DNA of 64,000 nt from Apostichopus japonicus. Lineage: Eukaryota; Echinodermata; Holothuroidea; Aspidochirotida; Stichopodidae. Of this stretch, positions 1-10,254 are shown in pieces. The DNA lies in NCBI RefSeq assembly GCF_037975245.1, contig NC_092568.1, positions 29,764,001 through 29,828,000 of the forward strand. The letters run 5' to 3'. The notes beneath the pieces are model-generated. The model was given only the letters and a program-made list of their open reading frames with translations, was not told the DNA's origin and did no database searches. Position numbers and translations under genes: made by a program. How positions within the stretch are numbered: the first letter of the stretch is position 1; every line of letters starts with the position of its first letter.

Positions 1-115
1 TTTGCCCAATGTTTTATTTGGCCAGATATAAATGCAAGATCTGGGTCAGATCTGGCCCAGATTGATATTCCAGATCTGGCCCTGATCTGGAGTCTTATAC
101 TCGGCCCAGATCTGG
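1..115. repeat. CAGATCTGG-rich repeat
   Basis: The words AGATCTGG and GGCCAGAT or GGCCCAGAT recur several times within 115 bases, in both orientations because CCAGATCTGG is a palindrome. It looks like a degenerate short-period repeat cut by the window edge. It lies in what should be intron 1 of the glycogen phosphorylase gene. Confidence 0.5.
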
Positions 116-700
116 GATTTCGGTAAGTGTGTGCATGTACAGAGCTGCCATGCAGGAATGGAGTGGAAACATGTTTGAACAGGGGTTGTGGTGGAAGTGT
201 TATAGCCATGGCTCCAACTGATAGGCATTACACCTCAACAATATTAAGGCAGCGATTTTGAATCAGGTCAAGAGAAGCTGGTTCCTGGTTAGGATTTTAT
301 CCAGGAGAGTAATGATAGAGCCCCAAGGGATGGACACTCTAACCACAACAACTTGCCATGCCGTTTTTCCTGTTACAGCACAAAAAGCAATTTGAATTGT
401 ATTTTTGTGTGATAACTTGGAAAGGAAACAATAGTGCCAGTGAGCTTGGACCAATGATGGGCCTTTTGTTTCATGACCACTCTCAGTCTCACTAGCCAAT
501 GTTAATTACAGAAATTAGCAAACAATGACATGGAAAATTAGAAAGAATACCTTTTGACTTTAATTTGCAATCTGATTAAATATTTTCAAACTTTCTCAAC
601 ATTAAACTTGAATAATGAAAGACTTCTTCTTGATGCAGCCACTCATTGCCAAACATTTGGAAATCTCGCCGTAGCCACTCGACTTTGGGGGTCTTTTCGT
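116..700. other. Intron sequence without recognised features
   Basis: Part of the presumed first intron of the minus-strand glycogen phosphorylase gene. The short open frames here show no protein family I recognise and no flanking splice pattern. Confidence 0.4.
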
Positions 701-708
701 GTGGCAAG

Positions 709-2346
709 TAGGGTTGGGCAATATATCCAAAATAACTATTGTCGCGATAATTTTTTTTCAAGACGATATTTTTGGAGGATTGAACAAATGACGATAATTT
801 CTTGTAAAAGAAATTTGAAATATGTAGAATAAAAAATTCTCCGTTTTATGTGTAAATGTTATTCTAGCATTCCATGGTTAAGAAAGTTGAAAAGAAATAT
901 TTTATCAACTTCATTTACTGACTTTTGAACTTCGTAAAAACCCGTTCTTTACAACATTGACTGTATAGAGAACAAAACTCAAACAAAAACAAAATTACCA
1001 ACTGTGTACGAAAAGTAAGTTGGTACACCTTTCTAATTTTACGAAAGATCGAGCAAAATACTTTCGAAAAATTCACGCGAAACTGGCATATAGTGCTAAA
1101 TTCAACAAGTGTCATGTAAACAAGGCTCTAGTACACCCATTTATGAATAAAACAGAAGACCACATTTGGTGTAAAGCGGGGGAAAGAAAGTATTTTCTAG
1201 AATTTCCACAAAAAAAATAATAATAATATCCTACCATCGTTAAGTGTATAGTAAATAGCCTAACCACTTCGTCGGTTACGGATCTCAGGTAACAACAAAA
1301 ACACAACTAATTGTATTTTGCGAAGTTGACGATTTCTACAAGGACATGGAAACAATATTTAACATTAAGTTAATCACGCCTGGTGGCCTAAAACATGGAA
1401 TTACAAGGTTTACTTTCATAAAGATGGCCATACTGTAGCTATTAGGGCCTTGATATCGTGCTACAGTATGTCTGTATGGTATAGACTGTGTCTCATGTAT
1501 CATGGGGAATAGATTGTTTTCTTCATGCGGAGGAGTCGGTTGGCTTGAGGTGTGTTTTACTTACCTTAATGTTACAAGGATATTTACCTACTTTCCTTGA
1601 ACGTCTAAGATAATATTTCGCATAACTTTATGGATCCTTTACTGACTGACCTAATTAATTCTAGAGTGGAGCCAAAAAAGTTTACTCCATGAAAAGTTTT
1701 TTGGAACCGTGCCAAAAATGTTAACAAACAGGTGTTAGACAGGGGGGTTGTTTTGCAAGGTACCTGAGAAAATTTGAAGCACATTGTAGCCTACCGTGAT
1801 ATTTATGTACGGTTAAACACTGCAGTTGTAAACTGATTGTTAGGCAGTCTAGAAACGGGGCTTTGCGGAGCGTAGTTCGTTTCATAATATCGACAGTTTT
1901 GTAAGTTAAACTTTATCAAGATTGTAAGACAGATTAATTCTCTTTTCATTTTATCACATAATATTGCTACTCTAACTTGTCATTTTAAAACTTTCATTAG
2001 TTTCGTGACAATTTAAATTCATAAAGTTAGTCAGTATTTTGAATCCTCAATTGCGATTTTTTTATCGCCAGACACGCAAAAATACTTAACTTTTCCGGGG
2101 GCCTTCGCCCCTGGACCCCCAAGGGGTTCCAACCCTTGACCCCCCCTAAGGCGGGCCCTGAACCCCACGCCATTATGCTTGGTGTGTTTGCTGCGCGAAA
2201 ACACCGGTGGGAAATCGGCAGTTGTTTTTAGTGTGTTCGCGAACACACTAAAAACAACAAGAAAAAATTATCGTAATTATCGAAATATCGCGATAATTTT
2301 TGAACTATTTATCGTGACATTAAAAAGCAAATATCGCCCAACCCTA
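709..2346. mobile_element. Non-autonomous hAT DNA transposon (1638 bp)
   Basis: The left end begins TAGGGTTGGGCAATAT and the right end is its near-exact reverse complement (ATATCGCCCAACCCTA). The 8 bases GTGGCAAG occur at 701-708 and again at 2347-2354 as a perfect target-site duplication. Eight-base duplications and ends fitting YARNG are the signature of the hAT superfamily. Subterminal sequence repeats the word CGATAAT. No transposase frame is present, so this copy depends on a partner. It sits in the first intron of the phosphorylase gene and contains a 38-bp perfect palindrome at 2221-2258. Confidence 0.88.
2221..2258. repeat. Perfect 38-bp palindrome
   Basis: Starts GTTGTTTTTAGTGTG, has TTCGCGAA at its centre, and reads identically on both strands. 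It lies near the right end of the hAT element. Confidence 0.9.
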
Positions 2347-2354
2347 GTGGCAAG

Positions 2355-2695
2355 GTATTCTATAATTGCTCCCAGAACGAACCTGGAGGCCTTGGTGCCT
2401 ACTTTAAAGATTACTTAAGCTAGAACTTAGCTCTAAAGTTTCTATTCTAGTGTGATACATAGGCCTAACCTCAGTCTAAGTTCAGTCCAGCGTGAACTGA
2501 TTTGTGCTAGACTTCATGCAAATTACAGATAACAGTGAGACTAAGTTGAGCCATGTATGATGTAGCGTTTAACGTACGCCTAAGGTTAGGTTAGGCGGGA
2601 TGTCATAAAATGGTGTCCCTGCTATCTTCCATATATAATTGTATAGATGGATGTCTAAATAGCCTGGATGATTAATGATAAAAAAGAATAAACAC
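2355..2695. other. Intron sequence of the phosphorylase gene, nothing recognised
   Basis: Sequence between the hAT element and the splice donor of phosphorylase exon 1. No further exon of that gene (the next should encode the region following NDPK) was found here. Confidence 0.5.
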
Positions 2696-2941
2696 CTTTG
2701 GATCATTTTCGTAGTAATACTGCTGTGTTCTAATCCAGCGGCTAACGAGATGATCCCGTACAGTATGGGCCAATGCAATGTAGTAATCCCGTTGGGTAGC
2801 GACATTACGATCCTTGACTAGGGTGTAATGCAAGTGTCGATTGAAGCTCTTTTTGATTGTCGTAACATCCTCTACTTGGGCAATTCCACGTACACTGATC
2901 TGCTTCAGTTTCTCCTTGTCTGTTTTAGGTTTCGATGCCAT
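2696..2941 (-). CDS. PYG: Glycogen phosphorylase, first coding exon (partial gene)
   Basis: The 82 codons from ATG (complement of 2939-2941) to the splice donor match the N terminus of animal glycogen phosphorylase, the cytosolic enzyme that releases glucose-1-phosphate from glycogen. Visible family hallmarks are KQISVRG (Ser16, the residue phosphorylated by phosphorylase kinase), [29 protein letters not shown] and [14 protein letters not shown]. The exon ends in phase 0 at AAG|GTGTTT, where the vertebrate genes also have an exon boundary. The gene runs leftward; no second exon is found in 1-2695, so intron 1 exceeds 2.69 kb. An intact frame with a splice donor argues against a processed pseudogene. 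The family is certain; which vertebrate paralogue it matches is not meaningful here. Confidence 0.93.
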
Positions 2942-5531
2942 TTTTGTTCAGTATTTTAAAGCAGCGCGGAAAAGGAGAACTAAATTCCCAGGGTACGTGC
3001 AGTACAGAGCAGCTATCCTTGCCTCACACAAACAGCACACACGGAAGATGCACGCACACACATAAAACAGCGCTCAAGCTGTCTTGACCTCACGTACCTA
3101 AGCAGCCGAAAATTCGTGACGTATGCGTGATGGAGGACTTCCTAGGTCAACGACCAAATTACTGTTTACATATTCTAGCCATGTGACATGACTATGGAGG
3201 TGTGGCTGGTGCACTGGCAATAGCCACACGGCTTTTAATGAAATCATGATCGAGCTGTGGGGAAAGAGAGATATGATTGGGGGAGGAGAGGACGGGGGGG
3301 GGGGGGTGGGGGAGGGCAATAGAAGGAATGAAAATGAAAATAGCATGTGAAAAAAGGCGGTTGAAGTTCTCACAACTGTATAAACTATAATGTGTTACAT
3401 GTCGACTTCCAGTATAGGCTCACCGGGATGAGCATAGCCTTTAAAAGAAGAAAATAATTTTATATATTTACCAATAAGGTTTTATGTTGGTCAATATTAC
3501 TCAATTATTTGCTTCCGCTTTGTTGAATGCTCAAATTGTCAAAATTATTTGGCGGCGGGCAATCAGTTATAACCATGGTTTTAGTACTATAGGGTTTTAA
3601 CGGTACCTAGTTACCTAATCCAGCAATAACTTTCTCAGTGTAATAATTAAGGTCTGTAACGTACCAAGGGTCGTGATGACTATGTAATCAACAAGATCTC
3701 AGAAATCAGACTTATTTGAAACCTGGATCAAGATATTGAAATTGTAGCTCTTGCTGAAAAAGCCTGCCAGTTTACATGAAGTTATAAAAAACGCCCGGCA
3801 CGGTATTAAACTAAATCAAGTTGCTTTAATTGTATTTTCAAACAATTTGCATATGATCTTCGGCTGGTGAAGAGACCTAGACCTTCGAACCGGTTTTGGA
3901 TTTGCTTTTTTTATAAACAAAACCCAATGTAACACAACGAAACTACACCAAGTCGATTTCATCATAGGGAGCTGATGTCCAAGTAGTGCTGAGCTCATGA
4001 TGGTTCAGTTCCTGGACGTTCTCTATCAGTCCATGTGCTAAACGCGTTGGCGATATCCCGGAAAGCCAACTGTGACATTTGAGCCGGGGTTGGGGCTGAT
4101 GTCAAGTATAGCCTGAGGGCTGACTGTGTAATCGTACAGCGAAGGAATTTACCAAAGCGATGGGGACCATATATAAGCCAGTGTGATTTGGGGACTTCCC
4201 CGCACGGTGGCCCAATTCAATTTTTTTTCTATCGAATTATGGATTTTTATCTCGAATTGTCTCTCAATATTTTGACTAATTACTTTTCAAACGATGAAAT
4301 ATAGCACTCAGAATTTCAACTTGCTTCCCCTTTATTTTGCCCCCCCCCCCTTTATTTTGACTTTTTCTTTTATCATATAAATTTCGACTTTTTACCTCCC
4401 AACTCATTTTGACTATGTTGCTATCTGTCATTACTTGAGAATTATTTTTCAAAAATTCAAATAGTTGTATCGAACTGTTTCTTTTTTATTTAAAACTGTC
4501 GAATATTTTCTCGAAATTATTATTCTATATATCGAAAATATCTCTATTTTTTTTTTTTTTTTAGAAAAGAATGGATTAATGAGAATTAAAAAAAAATTTA
4601 AAATTTAAAAATTAAAAAAAAAAAATGTTTCCGGTTTGATTGCCTGGCACTCGTCAGTATGAGTATACATGTTTTAAATTGAACATTTAAGAGACAAAAA
4701 GAGAGGAGAAATGTTAGTGACCTTCCATTAAGGACGTCCGAGTGCAAAAAGTAATAGTGTGTAAGGTGGGGGTGGATGAGAGGTGGAAAGGAAAGCAATA
4801 CAGTAGTGTCGGGAGTCCCCTCATATACAAATTGACGTCCACGTGCCCGAGATGGTACTTTCCCCGATTTGTTCAGACGAAGTTGACAGCGTGTTAGATA
4901 TGGAATGTAACCTGACCCTCTCGAGAAATATGGATATAATGTAGCCATCGAATTCATTTCGACAGTATGCCTATATAGTTTAGGCTATTGCCATAGAAAT
5001 TAAACAGGGCCTACTTCGATTTCTATGGTTACGGCAAGTTTTTTTTTCTGCACATTTGTGAAAGTGATGGCGTACTTTCGGAACTACAAAAGCGAAAGCC
5101 AGTTGTTTTGACTCAGCGGGGAGTGAAATAGAGCAAAACCGCGGAGAATCGGTTGTGTAGGGTCTTGACATGGTAATTCACATGTATTGTAGGTGGAAAA
5201 TGTCTTGAGCTTGAAGGAAATGTCCTTTTTAATGCAAATTATACTGCATACCGATCCATTGTTCTCATTGCGTATACGACCTATCGAAATAAACATAAAC
5301 GGTGCTATTGAAAGTGTACAGTGTACCTAATACGCGACAAAGACAAAAATATATGCTCAAGCTTTACATTTCTAAGGAAAAACAACGTTTAAGATCATAT
5401 TTAATCTGATTGTTACGATTCTTTAATCCACGAATAAACAAACGGAACAATTGCAGTCTAAGCTAACCCGGGTTTCAATACAAGAAAGACCGCATGAACG
5501 GGATCATTTGTGGCTCTCTATAACTTCATGA
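2942..5531. other. Intergenic, upstream of phosphorylase
   Basis: It should contain the 5' UTR and promoter of the minus-strand phosphorylase gene just above 2941. A poly-G run is at about 3294-3306, a C run at about 4341-4350, and 4220-4620 is T/A-rich low-complexity sequence with repeated TCGAATT-like words. No coding exon recognised. Confidence 0.5.
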
Positions 5532-5613
5532 GGTAGCGTGGCCGAGTGGTCTAAGGCGCTGGTTTTAGGCACCAGTCATTTCGATGGCGTGGGTTCGAAT
5601 CCCATCGCTGCCA
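5532..5613 (+). tRNA. tRNA-Leu: tRNA-Leu (anticodon UAG)
   Basis: The acceptor stem GGTAGCG pairs with CGCTGCC (one G-T wobble). The D-arm region reads GGCCGAGTGGTCTAAGGC, the class II leucine type. The anticodon stem CTGGT/ACCAG encloses loop TTTAGGC with anticodon TAG at 5566-5568. A long variable arm follows, then a T arm with GGGTTCGAATCCC (B box). There is no intron and no encoded CCA, as expected for a eukaryotic nuclear gene. The discriminator base is A at 5613. Confidence 0.96.
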
Positions 5614-5619
5614 AGTTTC

Positions 5620-5623
5620 TTTT
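5620..5623 (+). terminator. RNA polymerase III terminator of the tRNA-Leu gene
   Basis: A TTTT run seven bases after the mature tRNA end, the usual minimal Pol III stop. Confidence 0.7.
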
Positions 5624-6633
5624 GCCGACTCGTGATGTTTTAATTCTCCTTATTTAAGTCTCAAAAAGGTTACTGCTGTATGTTTGTGTACCCAATTACT
5701 AAACACTAACTAGGAAATATTTTTACAAAATATACACTTCGTTGTGAAGAATATATGCTCGGGACTGGTGGCAAGTTTCCGCGGGAGCTTTTCCAAGAGA
5801 ATATCCTTTTGTAGATGCTACTGTGGCCCAGATGGGACTTTCAACACTTGATCACAAAATGTCGACTATTTTTAGACGGTTTGGCTGTTTCCTCAAAGTT
5901 TCGTCTGTTTTCTCGAGATTAAACTTTGCCTCGGACGGAATGATAAACTATAACTAGTAGGCCTATGCTAACATTTCTATTGTTCCCCTCATTATTTATC
6001 CCAACATTTCCATTTAGTTTCAACTTTGTTTCAGTTGTGAAGATCGTTCCGTCTGCAAATATGTTTTCCATGATAAGACCTGCATTGCCCAAACCCAAGC
6101 TACCCTCTCTCCACCCCGGGAATAAATAAATAAAAACAACATTCTATGGCTGAATGAAGTTCTAAGTATGTCTTTCCCCTATTTATGGAAAAAAATCTAC
6201 ATTTTTCGATTAATTTAGGTAGGGGCATGAACGTTTATGGAAGGGCGTCCGGCCTGGGCCCAGTCCAACACTTCCCGACTGAACGTAAAACATCCGTCGA
6301 CTGATTTTTTTACACCTACGCTGCCGGAGGTAGGGCTCACCCCCACCCCCCGGCCCATCCAATCAGCCTATGATATTTTCTCTTTTTCAAAGCATAATTT
6401 GATCTTCGCGTTTCACTGTTACAACAACAGTAAACCAAATATCCTATGTTTGGCCGCATCAAGTACCTTTTGTATATGACGCAGATCGCGGAAAGACATA
6501 CAAAAGCAGGTGCTAGAGAGATCTTTCATTTAGCACCCCTCCCCCCTTTCCCTTTCTGGTGAACGATTGAAGTCAAAGAATGCCTTATAACTAATCTTTA
6601 GTTGTAACCTGACATTTGCCACAATTCATGTTC
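5624..6633. other. Intergenic, nothing recognised
   Basis: No exon, RNA gene or clear repeat seen. The open frame around 6237-6479 has no recognisable domain and is interrupted by low-complexity C runs. Confidence 0.4.
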
Positions 6634-6641
6634 ACAGAGCT

Positions 6642-6981
6642 CAAGGGCGTAGGAACCGGGGGGCCCCCAGTGAAAAATGTGGAGGGGTGGAAGTATCATT
6701 CCGCCCCCCCGCTTCGCAAGTCAGAAAACCCCTTTTTCATTTCCAAATGAGAAAAAAAATCTCATTTGGAGCACCAAATTGCATCTAAGGCCTGGTGAAA
6801 ATACAAAATTAAGTTTACAAAATGGAGTGGGTGTTGAAGTGTGCTATATTGCACCAAATTGCATCTGAGGCTACCTGGAAATGCAAAAAAATTCCAAAGG
6901 GGAGCGGGACATCCCCTCCCCTTAGACCCCTCCCCCAGGCCGGCCATCAGTCTTCAGCCCCCCACTCAAAAGTACCCACTG
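6642..6981. mobile_element. hAT-type MITE, copy A
   Basis: Begins CAAGGGCGTAGGAACC and ends in CACTG; the 8 bases ACAGAGCT flank it on both sides (6634-6641 and 6982-6989). It is nearly identical over its length to 58390-58756. This copy has lost about 9 bases of the right terminal repeat and part of the left G-rich tract. Its interior has two spaced copies of GCACCAAATTGCATCT. No coding capacity. Confidence 0.88.
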
Positions 6982-6989
6982 ACAGAGCT

Positions 6990-7859
6990 CATAAAATCTA
7001 AATTGATCAGACCAAACACCTGAATCCGGAAGTTCTGGTAATTCATTTTTGAAATTGCAAATCCTTTAATCCAAGTATTGATGGAATTTGTTAATTTAAT
7101 GTCTTTATCTATCTATTTATTCATTGAACTGGTTTACGACATTGACTCAGTGAAGGGAGGAATAAACAATCTAATTATTTTTAGTTATTTTACTGTCATC
7201 ACATTTGTACTACTTAATATTTATTTTGAGTACTTTTGAGTACTGAGGCTGTATTTGCTTAAAAAAAAGAAATTAAGAATATCATTTGCTGCCACTCAGA
7301 AAAGTTAAATAAATAAATAAATAAAATGAAATGCAAACATTTTCAGAGAAGACATGATACAGGTTACATTCAAATTTAAAGATACAATATTTATTTACAT
7401 TTAAAAAAAATGACACATTCACAAAGCTCCATATTGCACAGAAAAAAAAACATATTATGCAAAGAAACATAATTATGAAATAAATTTGATGACCAAATAA
7501 CCCACCCCCCACCCAGTCCCTTCTCCCAATCCTTCAAGAACTGATACATGTTCTGCAAGTACATCTTCAACAATAATTCCAGTCCTCTTCTCAAATGTAT
7601 GCTGGTCACCTTGATAAACAAACTTCTATTATCACACACATTATCACATAACAAACAGCAGAAAATTTAACAAGGCAAACCCATGTCTGAAGCAGACTGT
7701 TATCAATGATACTTTATATCAAAAGTGGGCGACAAAACACCTCAAATAGCACCTTATGTTATCAAAGTTTACTGGTTTGAGACCAAATAAATAGGAATTA
7801 TTTTTTTCTTGCTTTTCACTTCACAATTTATTATCACAGTTACGCTAAACGTAAGGGAT
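6990..7859. other. Intergenic, nothing firm recognised
   Basis: AT-rich sequence with short AAAT and poly-A tracts. The overlapping minus-strand frames between 7282 and 7654 lack any recognised domain. Confidence 0.4.
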
Positions 7860-8381
7860 ATCTCGGATGGAATATTATTGTATTTCCATGAACAAAGGAC
7901 ACACCTCTGTTCATGGACTATACATGGACAGGTCCCACCTGCTCTCGACAATTTCCTCGTTCACAACCATGCCATTCACAGTTATAACACACAGCACATA
8001 CAAATTTTACGCCCAAATCGCATTCACACAAGTGTAGGAAAATACAGCCTTCGACATCGTACAAGCATCACATGGAACTCTTTGCTGCTTAATATCAGGT
8101 CACAACCTTCCCCAAATTCGTTTAAATGCAAATTAAAGCAATTTTACTTCAACTTATATTGAGATTGAGGTTCCTCTTTCTTTCTTTTCTTTTTCTTCAT
8201 TTCTTCTCTTCTTTTTCTTAGTTCTTTTCTTAATTCTTTTTGTAAGTTATTTGTGTACTCTATGTACAGGGAGTGTATCACTTGATAAGACCACAAGGGT
8301 TTCCTGATACACTTCCTTGCACATTCCATGACTCTCTGTATTCACTACATATGTTGTGAATAAACAAATAAATAAACAAAA
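7860..8381 (+). mobile_element. LINE 3' end with reverse-transcriptase ORF C terminus
   Basis: The frame ending at the stop near 8162 contains NHAIHSYNTQHI, GKYSLRHRTSITWNSL and PNSFKCKLKQFYF. This H.TR then WNSLP then FK..LK pattern closes the ORF2 polyprotein of CR1/L2/Jockey-like non-LTR retrotransposons. A pyrimidine-rich 3' region and an AATAAACAAATAAATAAAC tail follow. It is a 5'-truncated copy; the left boundary is approximate. Clade not determined. Confidence 0.65.
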
Positions 8382-9377
8382 CGAAACTTCCTTCTGATGT
8401 ATCCTTCTCAAAGAACAACATTCCTTACGGATATTTCCCGGCGAGGCCAGGTGTGGATGAGTGGGTGCACTTTAACTACTAGTCTTCACGAAAAGAAACC
8501 TCAACCAATGGAGCTGACCTTAAAATATGGTACTTATTGACTAGTGAAGAGGAGAACTGACTTATAGGCCAACAGCTTTCTCACATCATGATATATGAAC
8601 ACTATGGTTTCCTTTTTGTGCTGCACACATGTGGTTATGTTTTAACACAAGAAACCAAAAATCTAAAAACTCAGAGGACATTTTTAAGCTTCCTGGTGGG
8701 TAGTTACATGCTTTTACACTATGCAGGTCCAACACAAGGGGGAAGGGAGAGTGGGGGTGGGGAAAGGGGGTGGGTTGGCAGATCAGCATAGCCCCATTTG
8801 AGAATTAAGTACTACAGTGATTACCGTCTTGTCAGTAGATGTCCATTCTAGCTTTCTGTGTTGAACCTGAGGTATGAAATTGATGTAGTGTTTGCCTAAA
8901 GGTGCAGAACATTCCAAACTATCCCTGTATGCTTTTCTGATCTTTTTTTTTGGCGGGGTGGCAAAAGAATGAACTTAAGCCATTTGAAATATCCCTGTAA
9001 ACACAGTTAAGAGACCGTAGTTTCTACAGTTGGTTGCCAGCAAGAAGACTGCACCAAGAATAAGTTTACTAGATTGCAATCCAACCACAACCAACCATTA
9101 ATGTTGCAAATCTTCACCTGGGTTTAATCATGACAACGTCAAGGTTTAAAAGTGATGTGTTCCTAAGATAAGCTGAGCCTTAGCCTGGATGATGTCATTG
9201 TTGAACTAATCATGATATTTCCTGGTGATCAGTAAACCTATTGCACAAACAGTAGATGGAAGGAGTATGATCATCAGCATCCAGATTCCGAAAAGACCAT
9301 TTCATGGAAAACATCGTGTTTTACTTTCTAAATTCCTGTTGAATACTCCATCTAACATACAAGGTACTTCCAGGATG
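8382..9377. other. Region downstream of the Jagged stop codon, nothing recognised
   Basis: It could be 3' UTR of the minus-strand Jagged gene or intergenic DNA; no decisive polyadenylation site was chosen. A G-rich patch lies at about 8739-8773. Confidence 0.35.
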
Positions 9378-9738
9378 GAGTCCTAATGTGTCTTCAGTCC
9401 TAATGTGTCTTCAGTCTTAACGTCTCTTCAGTCTTAACGTATCATTAGTCTTAACATGTCTTCAGTCTTAACGTGTCTTGTCTTAATTTGTCTTAAGTCT
9501 TAACGTGTCTTCAGTATTAAGGTGTCTTCAGTCTTAATGTGTCTTCAGTCTTAATGTGTCTTCAGTCTTACTGTGTCTACAGTCTTAATGTGTCCTCAGT
9601 CTTAATGTGTCCTCAGTCTTTATGTGTCTGCAGTCTTAATGTATCCTCAGTCAGTCTTAATGTGTCTTCAGCCTTGTTGTGTCTTCAGTGTTAAATTTAT
9701 CCTCAGTCTTAATGTGTCTTCAGTCTTATTGTCACTTC
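9378..9738. repeat. 17-bp minisatellite, about 20 copies
   Basis: Tandem degenerate copies of TAATGTGTCTTCAGTCT. It begins about 90 bases beyond the Jagged stop codon, so it is probably transcribed in the 3' UTR. Several units differ by one or two bases and a few carry small insertions. Confidence 0.9.
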
Positions 9739-9826
9739 AGGTGAGAGATTTTTAACATCCTCAGAATCACAAGAGCCCTGGAAGAACTGTTTTTCATCAA
9801 GAAAATAATTGATTCTTTCATTTTCT

Positions 9827-10254
9827 TCAAGTCTTTTCTAAGTTCTTCATTGAAATGTAACATTCACCTTCCACCTTTGCGGTAGGTTTAATTTTAAGTT
9901 TCTCGAGAAAGTACTTGGCTACTTCCAGGTCGTTCTCGGAGTGGGAATAATTCTTGGTCTGTTCAGAAGACGCGAACGTACAACTCTCGGCAGCGGCAGC
10001 AGCTGCTGCACCTTGCATCTTGACGTAATCGTTAAACCTGGGTAACGTCGACTCGTAGATTCCTGATTGCTCGGACCTGGATGGAGCGTGGACGTAAATG
10101 TTTTCTGATGCCGACTGCTCCGATGAGGGGAAGGGCGGCGGAGCTGGAGGAATCTGGCTGCTGGGTTTACGGATCAGTCTCCGCAGGCCGATGCCGAGAC
10201 AGGCGATGCTAGAGATCACTAACAGCACCACCATGTAAAGTGTCAGCCATAACC
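9827..10254 (-). CDS. JAG: Jagged exon 25: membrane helix, cytoplasmic tail, stop
   Basis: The helix [19 protein letters not shown] (1110 onward) is followed by stop-transfer RRLIRK. The 118-residue tail has a proline-rich segment (IPPAPPPFP), a seven-alanine run, tyrosines in ENIYVHAP and GIYESTLP, and lysines that could take the ubiquitin needed for ligand endocytosis. It ends in NLEKT, without the C-terminal valine of JAG1. Confidence 0.93.

Noticed and set aside
4598-4957. Minus-strand frame of 119 codons
   Set aside because: No recognised domain and ends in low-complexity poly-A/T sequence; likely chance.
9378-9738. CRISPR-like array
   Set aside because: Units are contiguous 17-bp copies with no unique spacers; eukaryotic minisatellite.
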